Shown here: positions 1 through 7,355 of the stretch, one piece after another
Position numbering within the stretch: the stretch's first letter is position 1
How the letters are laid out: each line of letters begins with the position of its first letter
NCBI GenBank assembly: GCA_016710525.1
Contig: JADJVQ010000016.1
Location: 26,639 to 90,638 of the forward strand
DNA length: 64,000 bases
Reading direction: 5' to 3'
Origin: Burkholderiaceae bacterium
GTDB lineage: Bacteria; Pseudomonadota; Gammaproteobacteria; Burkholderiales; Burkholderiaceae_E
Made by a program: the position numbers and the translations under genes
Notes under the pieces: generated by a model
Database searches by the model: none
Told to the model about the DNA's origin: nothing
What the model saw: the letters and a program-made list of their open reading frames with translations, nothing else

Positions 1-551
1 CCCACCGTGGTGGCCAGCGCGCCGTCGTTGGTGCCGGTCGTGGTCGTCGCGCCGATGATGTTGACCGCGCTGACCGAGACCTGATCGTCGGTGGTCGCGT
101 TCGAGCCGACCTGGAAGTCGAATGCCGTGGTCTGGGTCAGCACCGCCTGACCATTGAAGCGGGTGGTCTCGGCGGTGCGGTCGATCTCGGCCTGCAGGGC
201 CGCGAATTCGCTTTGCAGCGCGTCCCGGTCGCTCTGGCTGTTGGTGGCATTGGACGACTGGACCGCGAGCTCGCGCATCCGCTGCAGCATGTCGCCAACC
301 TTGCCCAGCGCGCCCTCGGCGGTCTGGGACATCGAGATCGCGTCGTTGGCATTGCGCATCGCCACGTTCATGCCCCGCACCTGCGAGTTCATGCGTTCGG
401 CAATGGCCAGTCCGGCCGCATCGTCCTTGGCGCTGTTCACGCGCAGGCCGGACGACAGGCGTTGGATCGACTGGGCCAGCTGGCCCCCGGATGTACTGAG
501 GTTTCTTTGCGCGTTCAGGGACGGCAGGTTCGTATTGATGATCTGGGCCAT
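1..551 (-). CDS. Flagellin, left copy (partial, runs off window edge)
   Basis: Flagellar filament subunit, exported through the flagellar secretion gate and polymerised outside the cell. About 183 N-terminal codons are present; the rest lies beyond position 1. Translation from the ATG at 551 begins MAQIINTNLPSLNAQRN and carries the conserved D0/D1 signatures SIQRLSSGLRVNSAKDDAA and NDAISMSQTAEG. These are nearly identical to the neighbouring complete flagellin, so the two are tandem paralogues. A good Shine-Dalgarno (AGAAGGAG) precedes the start. I find no sigma-28 promoter in the 207 bp between the two flagellins, only two GC-rich hairpins, so this copy may depend on read-through or an unrecognised promoter. 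The family call is secure; which paralogue it is cannot be told. Confidence 0.93.
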   Translation of the reverse strand, partial: MAQIINTNLPSLNAQRNLSTSGGQLAQSIQRLSSGLRVNSAKDDAAGLAIAERMNSQVRGMNVAMRNANDAISMSQTAEGALGKVGDMLQRMRELAVQSSNATNSQSDRDALQSEFAALQAEIDRTAETTRFNGQAVLTQTTAFDFQVGSNATTDDQVSVSAVNIIGATTTTGTNDGALATTV

Positions 552-633
552 GGAGCGACTCCTTCTGGAAGTAGTGGCTCAGGCACTTTGCCTCGATCAT
601 CGACACGCGCATTGCCGGAAAAGAAGGCGCGAT

Positions 634-680
634 GCCGCCCATTTGGGCGGCGGTGTTCGCCGACGCCGCGCATCGCGGCG
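634..680 (-). terminator. Tandem GC hairpins between the two flagellin genes
   Basis: Two perfect inverted repeats follow the complete flagellin on the reverse strand. Arms 674-680/664-670 form a 7-bp stem with a 3-nt loop. Arms 644-651/634-641 form an 8-bp stem with a 2-nt loop. A T-rich patch (CTTCTTTT on the reverse strand) lies about 10 nt beyond the second stem, so it is not a classic U-tract. They may terminate or attenuate flagellin transcription or stabilise the 3' end of the mRNA. Confidence 0.45.
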
Positions 681-758
681 GGCTCGCCTGATGCGGGGCG
701 CGGGACTGGCCGGAGCCTGGCTGGCCCATGGCGGGCTCGCGGGCGCCGGCCGCGTCGC

Positions 759-1679
759 TCAGCGCAGCAGCGCCAGGACGTTGTTGGGCACCGCGTTGGC
801 CTGCGACAGCATCGCGACGCCGGCCTGCTGCAGCACCTGGGCGCGGGACAGCGTGGCGGTCTCGGAGGCGAAGTCCGCGTCCATGATCCGGCTGCGGGCG
901 GCCGACTGGTTCTCGGTGGCGACCTGCAGGGTGGAGATCACGTTCTCGAACCGGTTCTGGGCCGCACCGAACGACGAGCGCGCGGTGTTGACCTGCGAGA
1001 TCGCGTAGTCGATCGTCTCGATCGCGCCCAGCGCGCCGGTGCCGGCGGTGCCTGCGTCGTAGGCGCCGAAGTCCGCGCCGGTGGCGGCCGAGCCGCGGGT
1101 GCCGACCGACGAGATGTCGATCGCGGTGCTGACGGCCGACGCGACTGCGCCGTCATTGGAGCCGGTGGAGGTCGTTGCGCCGGTGATGTTCACCGCGTTG
1201 ATCGAGACCTGGTCGTCGGTCGTCGCATTGGCGCCGATCTGGAAATCGAACGACGTGGTGGTCGTCAGGACCGACTGGCCATTGAATCGGGTGGTGTCGG
1301 CGGTCCGGGTGATCTCCGCCTGCAACTCGCTGAATTCATTTTGCAGCGCGTCTCGGTCGCTCTGGCTGTTCGTTGCGTTGGTCGACTGCACGGCCAGTTC
1401 ACGCATGCGCTGCAGCATGTCGCCCATCTTGCCCAGCGAACCCTCGGCCGTCTGAGACAGCGAGATCGCATCGTTGGCGTTGCGCTGGGCCACGTTCATG
1501 CCGCGCACCTGGGAGTTCATGCGTTCGGCGATCGCCAGGCCCGCCGCGTCGTCCTTGGCGCTGTTGACGCGCAGGCCGGTCGAAAGGCGCTGGATCGACT
1601 GCGACAGCACGTTCTGTGTCGAGGAAAGATTCCGCTGAGCGTTCAGCGAGAACAGGTTGGTGTTGATGACTTGGGCCAT
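759..1679 (-). CDS. fliC: Flagellin (FliC), complete copy
   Basis: Major filament protein, 306 aa. The N-terminal D0/D1 region (MAQVINTNLFSLNAQRN, then QRLSTGLRVNSAKDDAAG) and the C-terminal region (about residues 225-306, ending NNVLALLR) are intact. The middle (about 140-225) is short and Ala/Thr/Gly-rich, so the variable D2/D3 domain is minimal, as in many small betaproteobacterial flagellins. A near-perfect sigma-28 promoter lies about 135-160 bp upstream on the same strand, which puts it in the late FliA-dependent class. The leader shares the intergenic region with divergent flhD. The tandem paralogue downstream may encode a minor or alternative filament subunit. Confidence 0.96.
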   Translation of the reverse strand: MAQVINTNLFSLNAQRNLSSTQNVLSQSIQRLSTGLRVNSAKDDAAGLAIAERMNSQVRGMNVAQRNANDAISLSQTAEGSLGKMGDMLQRMRELAVQSTNATNSQSDRDALQNEFSELQAEITRTADTTRFNGQSVLTTTTSFDFQIGANATTDDQVSINAVNITGATTSTGSNDGAVASAVSTAIDISSVGTRGSAATGADFGAYDAGTAGTGALGAIETIDYAISQVNTARSSFGAAQNRFENVISTLQVATENQSAARSRIMDADFASETATLSRAQVLQQAGVAMLSQANAVPNNVLALLR

Positions 1680-1813
1680 CGCGAGCTCCTAGAGTGACCT
1701 GACTCAGGTCAATTGCGGTCTGCACCCCGAGTGCCGGGTGGCGCTCGGATCCGGGTCCGGCCGTTGCCCTCTAGGGCTCTGGTGGACGGCGGGTTTGTGT
1801 CCCGTTGCTAGGG

Positions 1814-1840
1814 TTATCGGCGATGGGTGCCCGGGCTTTA
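1814..1840 (-). promoter_or_regulatory. Sigma-28 (FliA) promoter of fliC
   Basis: On the reverse strand the sequence reads TAAAGCCC, 11 nt, GCCGATAA. The sigma-28 consensus is TAAAGTTT-N11-GCCGATAA, so the -10 element matches 8 of 8 and the spacing is exact; the -35 element matches its first five bases. It faces the flagellin start at 1679 and leaves a leader of roughly 130 nt. The family rule is established; usage here is inferred. Confidence 0.9.
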
Positions 1841-1866
1841 GGAGAAGCGCGATCCGGGGGGCATCG

Positions 1867-1919
1867 GAAGAACTCCTACGAGCGTAGGAGAAACGACGGC
1901 GTTTTTCACCGAGTTCTTC
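1867..1919 (+). promoter_or_regulatory. Nested inverted repeats upstream of flhD
   Basis: Two overlapping perfect inverted repeats lie 89-141 bp before flhD. The outer pair is GAAGAACTC (1867-1875) with GAGTTCTTC (1911-1919), 9 bp with a 35-nt loop. The inner pair is CTCCTACG (1873-1880) with CGTAGGAG (1883-1890), 8 bp with a 2-nt spacer. They share CTC at 1873-1875, so in RNA the two stems would compete at that point; in DNA the inner one is a typical dimeric operator. The location suggests control of the flagellar master operon. The binding protein is unknown. Confidence 0.55.
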
Positions 1920-2007
1920 TGATTCAAGAAACCCGCGCTTTTCCCGAGACTGGCATCAGTTCGAGACGCAACGCGAACATGACCAACCAGCCCCCAAGGA
2001 GAATTCT

Positions 2008-2340
2008 ATGTTGACCGAAGACCGACTGATGTCTGAAATTAGGGATGCCAACCTTTCCTATTTGATTCTGGCCCAACGGTTGATTCGGGCCGACAGAGCG
2101 CAGGCACTGTACCGTCTGGGCATCTCCGAAGAGGTTGCGTCGATCATCGAGGCGCTGACGCCCAGCCAGATGATCAAGGTCGCTTCGGGCAATACGCTGA
2201 TGTGCCGCTTCCGGTTCGACGAAGAAATGATCTGGTCGCTGCTGGCTGATCACGGCCGCCGCGGCGAACGCGAGGACGGCAACGCCTCCCGCCTGCACGC
2301 CAGCATCCTGATGGCTGGCAAATTCAGCGAGGCGGTCTGA
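2008..2340 (+). CDS. flhD: Flagellar master regulator subunit FlhD
   Basis: FlhD, 110 aa, forms the FlhD4C2 activator that opens class II flagellar promoters with sigma-70 RNA polymerase. The sequence SEIRDANLSYLILAQRLIR and the following helical region with GISEEVASIIEALTPSQ are the typical FlhD core. A strong Shine-Dalgarno (AAGGAGA, 1996-2002) supports the ATG at 2008. flhC follows after one base, so the pair is one operon. The long leader with nested palindromes suggests that environmental signals enter the hierarchy here. The gene is intact and of normal length. Confidence 0.96.
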   Translation: MLTEDRLMSEIRDANLSYLILAQRLIRADRAQALYRLGISEEVASIIEALTPSQMIKVASGNTLMCRFRFDEEMIWSLLADHGRRGEREDGNASRLHASILMAGKFSEAV

Positions 2341-2341
2341 C

Positions 2342-2872
2342 ATGGCCACGCGCAGCCTTCTCGAAGACAACAAGCAGGTCCAGCGCGCGATCGCGCTGAT
2401 CGGCATGGGCGCCCGGCTGCAGCTGCTGCAGTCCGAGACCAACCTGCCGTACGAGCGCCTGCTGAAGCTTTACAAAGAGGTGGCTGGCAAGTCACCCTCC
2501 AAAGGCCAGCTGCCGTTTTCCACGGACTGGTTCCTGTCCTGGCAGCCGAACATCCATGCTTCGCTGTTCTTCAATATGTATGAGTATCTGCAGAAGGCCA
2601 GTGCGCTGGATGAGGTCGAGGCACTGATGAAGGCCTACGAGCTGTACCAGGCCGAGGTCCAGACCAACGCGGTCGAGCCGCTGCTCTCGATCACCCGCGC
2701 CTGGCGGCTGGTCAAGTTCATCGACTCGGGCATGCTCTGCCTGACCAAGTGCACCCGCTGCAAGGGACAGTTCGTCAATCATGCCTACGAGCTGACCGAG
2801 CGCTACGTCTGCGGGCTGTGCGAGCCGCCCGCCCGGGCCGGCAAGGGCCGCCGCGAGGGATCGATACACTGA
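2342..2872 (+). CDS. flhC: Flagellar master regulator subunit FlhC
   Basis: FlhC, 176 aa, is the DNA-contacting partner of FlhD. It shows the family opening (LEDNKQVQRAIALIGMGAR), the KSPSKGQLPFSTDWF segment and the four-cysteine zinc site near the C-terminus, CTKC-type CLTKCTRC followed by YVCGLC. The start lies one base after the flhD stop, consistent with coupled translation. A rho-independent terminator about 110 bp downstream separates flhDC from the motA operon. Nothing is missing. Confidence 0.96.
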   Translation: MATRSLLEDNKQVQRAIALIGMGARLQLLQSETNLPYERLLKLYKEVAGKSPSKGQLPFSTDWFLSWQPNIHASLFFNMYEYLQKASALDEVEALMKAYELYQAEVQTNAVEPLLSITRAWRLVKFIDSGMLCLTKCTRCKGQFVNHAYELTERYVCGLCEPPARAGKGRREGSIH

Positions 2873-2980
2873 ACAGTGAGGCCAGCGTTGCGGTCCTCGC
2901 GCCAGCGGGGGCTGGCGCGACAGGCGATCGGGGCCGGGACCTGTGCATGCGGGATCCGACCCCGGGCGCTTGCGGACAAT

Positions 2981-3008
2981 AGGCGGGTGAAAACCCGCCT
3001 TTTCTTTT
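2981..3008 (+). terminator. Rho-independent terminator after flhDC
   Basis: Perfect 8-bp stem AGGCGGGT (2981-2988) / ACCCGCCT (2993-3000) with a stable GAAA tetraloop, followed by TTTCTTTT. It closes the flhDC operon and insulates it from the sigma-28 promoter of motA just downstream. Confidence 0.9.
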
Positions 3009-3068
3009 GTCCGAAGCATCAACGGCTTGTGCAACCTACACAAGCCGCCAAACGGTGCCCCTGAATGC

Positions 3069-3095
3069 TCAAGTAGCAACCGGCAGGGCCGAAAG
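3069..3095 (+). promoter_or_regulatory. Sigma-28 (FliA) promoter of motAB
   Basis: TCAAGTAG, 11 nt, GCCGAAAG. Compared with TAAAGTTT-N11-GCCGATAA this gives 5/8 and 6/8 matches with exact spacing, 39 bp before the motA ATG. It is the weakest of the three sigma-28 sites in the window, but its position is right and motAB is a late-class operon in relatives. Confidence 0.75.
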
Positions 3096-3133
3096 ATGGC
3101 AAGAGAAGTCTTCCACTCAGGCCAGGGCCCTAC

Positions 3134-3997
3134 ATGTTCGTCATCATTGGTTACGTCGTTGTGCTCGGCGCTGTGTTCGGCGGTTACGCGCTGGCCGGTG
3201 GCAAGTTCGGCGTGATTATCAAGGCCGCGCCGATCGAGCTGTTCATCATCTGCGGTTCGGCGGCCGGTGCGTTCTTCGTGGGCAACAGCACCAAGAGCAT
3301 CAAGGCCACGGTGAAGGCGGTGCCGACGCTGTTCAAGGGTTCCAAGTACACGAAGGCGCGCTACATGGAAATGATGGCGCTGCTCTACGAGATCTTGTCG
3401 AAGGCCCGCAAGGAAGGGCTGATGTCGATCGAACGAGATGTCGAATCGCCCCATGACAGTCCGATCTTCTCCAAGTACGCGGTGATCGGCCACGACCACC
3501 ATCTGGTCGAGTTCATCACCGACTACCTGCGCATGATGGTTTCGGGCAATCTCAATCCGCACGAGATCGAGAGCCTGATGGACAGCGAGATCGAAACCCA
3601 TCACCAGGAAGCGCACGGGCCGATGAACTCCATCAACAAGCTGGGTGACGGATTGCCCGCCTTCGGTATCGTCGCCGCGGTGCTGGGCGTGGTGAAAACC
3701 ATGGCCTCGGTGGGCGCGGCCCCCGCGGTGCTGGGCCAGATGATCGCGGGCGCGCTGGTCGGAACCTTTCTTGGGATTCTGATGGCCTACGGTTTCGTGT
3801 CGCCATTGGCGAGCCTGCTCGAGCAGAAGGCGGAGGAAGCCGCCAAGGAGCTGCTCTGCGTGAAGACCACGCTGCTGGCCAGCATGCAGGGATACGCGCC
3901 GGCGATCGCGGTGGAGTTCGGGCGCAAGGTGCTGTTCTCGACCGAACGTCCGACATTTGCCGAGCTCGAGACTCACGTCAAGCAGAAGAAGGCCTGA
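3134..3997 (+). CDS. motA: Flagellar stator protein MotA
   Basis: MotA, 287 aa, forms with MotB the proton-driven stator of the inner membrane. Four membrane segments are visible (about residues 1-20, 33-51, 170-190, 203-223). The cytoplasmic loop keeps the charges that contact FliG, R92 and E100 (SKARKEGLMSIERD), matching R90 and E98 of E. coli MotA. The proline-containing GDGLPAFGIVAAVLGVV segment is present. The Shine-Dalgarno is weak. motB follows after 51 bp, and cheY-cheZ continue on the same strand, so all four are probably transcribed from the sigma-28 promoter upstream. Confidence 0.96.
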   Translation: MFVIIGYVVVLGAVFGGYALAGGKFGVIIKAAPIELFIICGSAAGAFFVGNSTKSIKATVKAVPTLFKGSKYTKARYMEMMALLYEILSKARKEGLMSIERDVESPHDSPIFSKYAVIGHDHHLVEFITDYLRMMVSGNLNPHEIESLMDSEIETHHQEAHGPMNSINKLGDGLPAFGIVAAVLGVVKTMASVGAAPAVLGQMIAGALVGTFLGILMAYGFVSPLASLLEQKAEEAAKELLCVKTTLLASMQGYAPAIAVEFGRKVLFSTERPTFAELETHVKQKKA

Positions 3998-4048
3998 CCG
4001 CAAGAACCCGCATCGGCCTGAATCCGCGCCCGATCACCAAGGAAAAGC

Positions 4049-4948
4049 ATGCCTCCCGGCGACAAGAAGTCCCAGATCATCATCGTCAAGAAGATCAAGA
4101 AAGGCGGCCACGGCAGTCACGGCGGCGCCTGGAAGATCGCCTACGCCGACTTCGTGACCGCGATGATGGCGTTCTTCCTGCTGATGTGGCTGCTGGGCTC
4201 GACGACCAAGGGCGACCTGCAGGGCATCGCCGACCACTTCAGCACGCCGCTGAAGGTGGCGCTGGGCGGCGGCTCGGGCAGCGGCGACAGTGCGCATGTG
4301 CTGCAGGGCGGAGGGCAGGACCTGACGCGGACCACCGGTCAGGTCAAGCGCGGCGACATCGAAGCCGATCGCAAGACGATCAACCTGCAGGCACTGAAGG
4401 CCGAACAGCGGCGTGCCGAACGTTCCCGCCTCGAGGCGCTGAAGGAAAAAGTCGAGAATGCCATCTCCAGCAACCCCAAGCTGGCCGACATGAGCAGTCA
4501 GATCAAACTCGACCTGACGCCCGAGGGATTACGCATTCAGATCGTCGACGATCAGAGCCGGCCCATGTTCGACAGCGGCGCGGCGGTGGTCAAGGATTAC
4601 ATGCGCGAACTGCTGCGCGAAATCGGCAAGGTGTTGAACAGCGTGCCCAACAAGGTGTCGCTGGCCGGGCACACCGACAGCGCGCCGTTCGGCAACCGCG
4701 ACCGCGGCTACTCGAACTGGGAACTCTCGGCCGACCGGGCCAATGCCTCGCGCCGCGAACTGGTGGCCGGCGGCATGGAAGAAACAAAGGTGATCCGGGT
4801 GGTCGGACTGGCGGCCGCGTTGCCGCTGGATTCCGACGAACCGCGGCACCCGGTCAACCGGCGGATCTCGATCGTGGTGATGAATCGTGCGGCCGAGATG
4901 CGCCTGTTGCGCGGGGCCGAAGTTGACGAAGATTCAGGGGAAAAGTGA
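4049..4948 (+). CDS. motB: Flagellar stator protein MotB
   Basis: MotB, 299 aa, anchors the stator to peptidoglycan and carries the proton-binding aspartate. The basic N-terminus ends in one membrane segment, YADFVTAMMAFFLLMWLLG, with the essential Asp at residue 34. A linker region follows, then the OmpA-like peptidoglycan-binding domain (about residues 165-285) with LAGHTDSAPF and NWELSADRAN. The downstream cheY start is 9 bp away, so the genes are cotranscribed. Confidence 0.96.
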   Translation: MPPGDKKSQIIIVKKIKKGGHGSHGGAWKIAYADFVTAMMAFFLLMWLLGSTTKGDLQGIADHFSTPLKVALGGGSGSGDSAHVLQGGGQDLTRTTGQVKRGDIEADRKTINLQALKAEQRRAERSRLEALKEKVENAISSNPKLADMSSQIKLDLTPEGLRIQIVDDQSRPMFDSGAAVVKDYMRELLREIGKVLNSVPNKVSLAGHTDSAPFGNRDRGYSNWELSADRANASRRELVAGGMEETKVIRVVGLAAALPLDSDEPRHPVNRRISIVVMNRAAEMRLLRGAEVDEDSGEK

Positions 4949-4957
4949 GGTGAAGCG

Positions 4958-5353
4958 ATGAGCAACATGGCCGAATTGAAGTTCTTGATCGTCGACGATT
5001 TTTCGACGATGCGCCGGATCATCCGCAATCTGCTCAAGGAGATCGGCTATGCCAACGCGGACGAGGCCGAGGATGGCCAGGCCGCGCTGACGAAGCTGCG
5101 CGGCGGGGCGTTCGACTTCGTGGTGTCCGACATCAACATGCCGAACATGAACGGGTTCGAGCTGCTGACCAGCATCCGGGGCGATGCGGCGCTCAAGCAC
5201 ATTCCGGTGCTGATGGTGACCGCCGAGGCGCGCAAGGAGGACATCGTCACGGCAGCGCAGTCCGGCGCCTCCGGATACATTGTCAAGCCGTTTACCAAGG
5301 CCACTCTGGAGGAAAAGCTGCTGAAGATCCTCCAGAAGCTCGGCAAAGCGTGA
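4958..5353 (+). CDS. cheY: Chemotaxis response regulator CheY
   Basis: Single-domain receiver, 131 aa, that when phosphorylated by CheA binds the motor switch and CheZ. It has the acidic pair D13-D14, the phospho-acceptor D58 (SDINMPNMNG), the switch threonine in LMVTAEA and the lysine in YIVKPFT. The residue after the phospho-Asp is Ile instead of the Trp of E. coli CheY. A second in-frame ATG at 4967 would give MAELKFL, as in E. coli; I keep 4958 because AGGTGA is spaced for it. It lies between motB and cheZ without a kinase gene nearby. Confidence 0.95.
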   Translation: MSNMAELKFLIVDDFSTMRRIIRNLLKEIGYANADEAEDGQAALTKLRGGAFDFVVSDINMPNMNGFELLTSIRGDAALKHIPVLMVTAEARKEDIVTAAQSGASGYIVKPFTKATLEEKLLKILQKLGKA

Positions 5354-5364
5354 TCGGAGCTCCC

Positions 5365-6054
5365 ATGAACTCACAGACAGGCAATGTCCCGCACGACGAA
5401 GCCGGCGGCGAGGTCCACGGCTCCGATTCGCAGTCTCCGGGTTTGCACCGGCCCGATGGATCGCTCGATGCCGAGGCCGTTTATGCCCGCCTGGGCGAAC
5501 TGACCCGCACGCTGCACAACGCGCTGCGCGCGCTGGGCTACGACCGGGAGATCGAGCAGGCCGCCGTCAGCATGCTGCCCGAGGCGCGTTCGCGGCTCAG
5601 CTATATCGCTCGGCTGACCGGCGAGGCGGCCGAGAAGGTCTTGAACGCGGTCGACTCGGCGCGCGGCGAGCAGGACCAGCTGGCCGCCAACGCGCGGGAC
5701 GTCGAAGCTTCGCTGAAGATGAATCCGGTTGCGGCGGTCGCCGGCGGCAGCGTGCTGAACTTCGTCACGCTGGCGCAGGGGCAGGCCGAGCGCACCAACG
5801 CCCATCTGACCGAGATCATGATGGCTCAGGACTTCCACGATCTGACCGGACAGGTGACCCGCAAGCTGGTCGACATGGTCCAGCGCATCGAGGGCGACCT
5901 GCTCAAGCTGCTGCTGGAGGCGACACCGCCGGCGCAGCGCCCGCAGGTCGACGCGGGGTGGCTGAGCGGGCCGGTGATCGAAGCCGCCGATCGCACCGAT
6001 GTCGTCGATGGCCAGCAGCAGGTCGACGACCTGCTCGAGAGCCTGGGCTTTTGA
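5365..6054 (+). CDS. cheZ: CheY-P phosphatase CheZ
   Basis: CheZ, 229 aa from the ATG at 5365, dephosphorylates CheY-P. The four-helix core contains the active-site region AQDFHDLTGQVTRKL with the catalytic Asp and Gln, and the C-terminus QQVDDLLESLGF is the CheY-tethering peptide. An in-frame GTG at 5350 overlapping the cheY stop would add five residues; GGAG at 5356-5359 suits the ATG. The N-terminal 40 residues are low-complexity and acidic. Confidence 0.93.
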   Translation: MNSQTGNVPHDEAGGEVHGSDSQSPGLHRPDGSLDAEAVYARLGELTRTLHNALRALGYDREIEQAAVSMLPEARSRLSYIARLTGEAAEKVLNAVDSARGEQDQLAANARDVEASLKMNPVAAVAGGSVLNFVTLAQGQAERTNAHLTEIMMAQDFHDLTGQVTRKLVDMVQRIEGDLLKLLLEATPPAQRPQVDAGWLSGPVIEAADRTDVVDGQQQVDDLLESLGF

Positions 6055-6166
6055 GCGACGATCGGCCGACCGAGGCGTCGGGCGGCGGTCTGCCCGGGAC
6101 GGCCGGCCTCAGTTCCCGAATAGGGCGGGCGGCGGCGCCCTAATCGCGGCTTTCGCCAGGGCCCGA

Positions 6167-6201
6167 CCCCGAATAATCGGGGACGAGATCTCCTCGTCCC
6201 C
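6167..6201 (+). promoter_or_regulatory. Two mutually exclusive hairpins in the flhB leader
   Basis: Stem A pairs CCCCGA (6167-6172) with TCGGGG (6177-6182). Stem B pairs GGGGACGAG (6179-6187) with CTCGTCCCC (6193-6201). The arms share GGGG at 6179-6182, so only one stem can form. Stem B ends five bases before the flhB ATG and there is no exposed Shine-Dalgarno, so it would block initiation while stem A would relieve it. This is a structural inference from sequence only. Confidence 0.5.
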
Positions 6202-6206
6202 GACAG

Positions 6207-7355
6207 ATGGCCGACAACGACACCAGCCAGGAAGACCGGCAGTTAGAACCCTCGGCGCGCAAGCTGCAGAAAGCGCGCGCCGAAGGCCAGATCGCGCGTT
6301 CTCGCGACCTGGTGCACCTGGCTGTGCTGGGTACCGCGCTGGGCGGATTCATGCTGCATGGGCCTGCGATCGGACAGGCTGCGCTCGAGCTCATTCGTCA
6401 CGGATTGCGGTTCTCCCGCTCCCAGGCGATGGAGCCGGCGCTGATGCCCGGGCTGCTCGGTGCGAATGCCAGTTCGGCGTTGTATGTCGTGCTGCCCTGT
6501 GTCGCAGCGCTGGCAGTGATGGCGATCATCGGCTCGATGGTGCCGGGTGGTGTCGGATTCACGACCAAGCCGCTGATGCCGGACTTCAACCGGCTCAATC
6601 CGGCGACCGGGTTCGCGCGAATCTTCTCGAAGGACAATGCGACCGACCTGGGCCGCCTGGCCCTGCTGGCCGGGGCGCTGGTGGCGACTGCGGTGTGGTT
6701 CGTGATGTCGCATTTCGATCAGTACGTGGCGCTCGGGTCCTCGCCGCTGCTGATCGCGCTGGAGAAGACCCGTGCCCAGCTGATCTCGGGCACCGGCCTG
6801 CTGGTGCTGCTGCTGTTCTTCTCGGCGATGCTCGATGTGCCGCTGCAATGGTGGCGCCATCGGGTCAAGCTGCGCATGACCCACCAGGAGGCGCGCGAAG
6901 AGATGCGCGAGTCCGAGGGCGATCCGCAGGTCAAGGGCAAGATCCGGGCACGCCAGCGCGAAGCGGCGATGGCGCGGATGATGCAGGCCGTGCCGCAGGC
7001 GGATGTCGTGGTGACCAACCCGACGCACTTCGCGGTGGCCATCAAATACGACGAGGGTCGCATGGGCGCGCCGCGCGTGATCGCCAAGGGGGCGGATCAC
7101 CTCGCCGCCCGGATCCGGGAGCTTGCCCAGGCCTCGGCGGTGCCGCTGGTCGAAGCGCCGCCGCTGGCGCGCGCCCTGTATGCGCAGGTCGAGGTCGACC
7201 GCGAGATTCCCGAGGCGCTGTACACCGCGGTCGCCCAGATCCTGGCATACGTATACCAGCTTCGCCGCTGGGTTCCCGGGCGCGGCCCGATGCCGGCGAT
7301 GCCGGCCGATCTGCCGGTGCCGGCGGGACTTGATCCGAAGGATGCCACCCGATGA
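6207..7355 (+). CDS. flhB: Flagellar export apparatus protein FlhB
   Basis: FlhB, 382 aa, is the export-gate protein that switches substrate from hook to filament. It has the basic N-terminus (EPSARKLQKARAEGQIARS), four membrane segments (about 40-60, 90-112, 145-168, 190-212) and the autocleaving cytoplasmic domain with N271-P-T-H274 followed by FAVAIKYD. It opens a block flhB-flhA-flhF with ATGA overlaps. No ordinary ribosome-binding site is free before the ATG; the site is folded into a leader hairpin. Confidence 0.96.
   Translation: MADNDTSQEDRQLEPSARKLQKARAEGQIARSRDLVHLAVLGTALGGFMLHGPAIGQAALELIRHGLRFSRSQAMEPALMPGLLGANASSALYVVLPCVAALAVMAIIGSMVPGGVGFTTKPLMPDFNRLNPATGFARIFSKDNATDLGRLALLAGALVATAVWFVMSHFDQYVALGSSPLLIALEKTRAQLISGTGLLVLLLFFSAMLDVPLQWWRHRVKLRMTHQEAREEMRESEGDPQVKGKIRARQREAAMARMMQAVPQADVVVTNPTHFAVAIKYDEGRMGAPRVIAKGADHLAARIRELAQASAVPLVEAPPLARALYAQVEVDREIPEALYTAVAQILAYVYQLRRWVPGRGPMPAMPADLPVPAGLDPKDATR

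Noticed and set aside
552..634. Sigma-28 promoter for the left flagellin
   Set aside because: GTCGATGA resembles the -10 box but the -35 position reads CTTTTCCG, with no match.
213..1697. Forward open frame across the flagellin genes
   Set aside because: Mirror of two flagellins on the reverse strand; no start signal and no recognisable protein.
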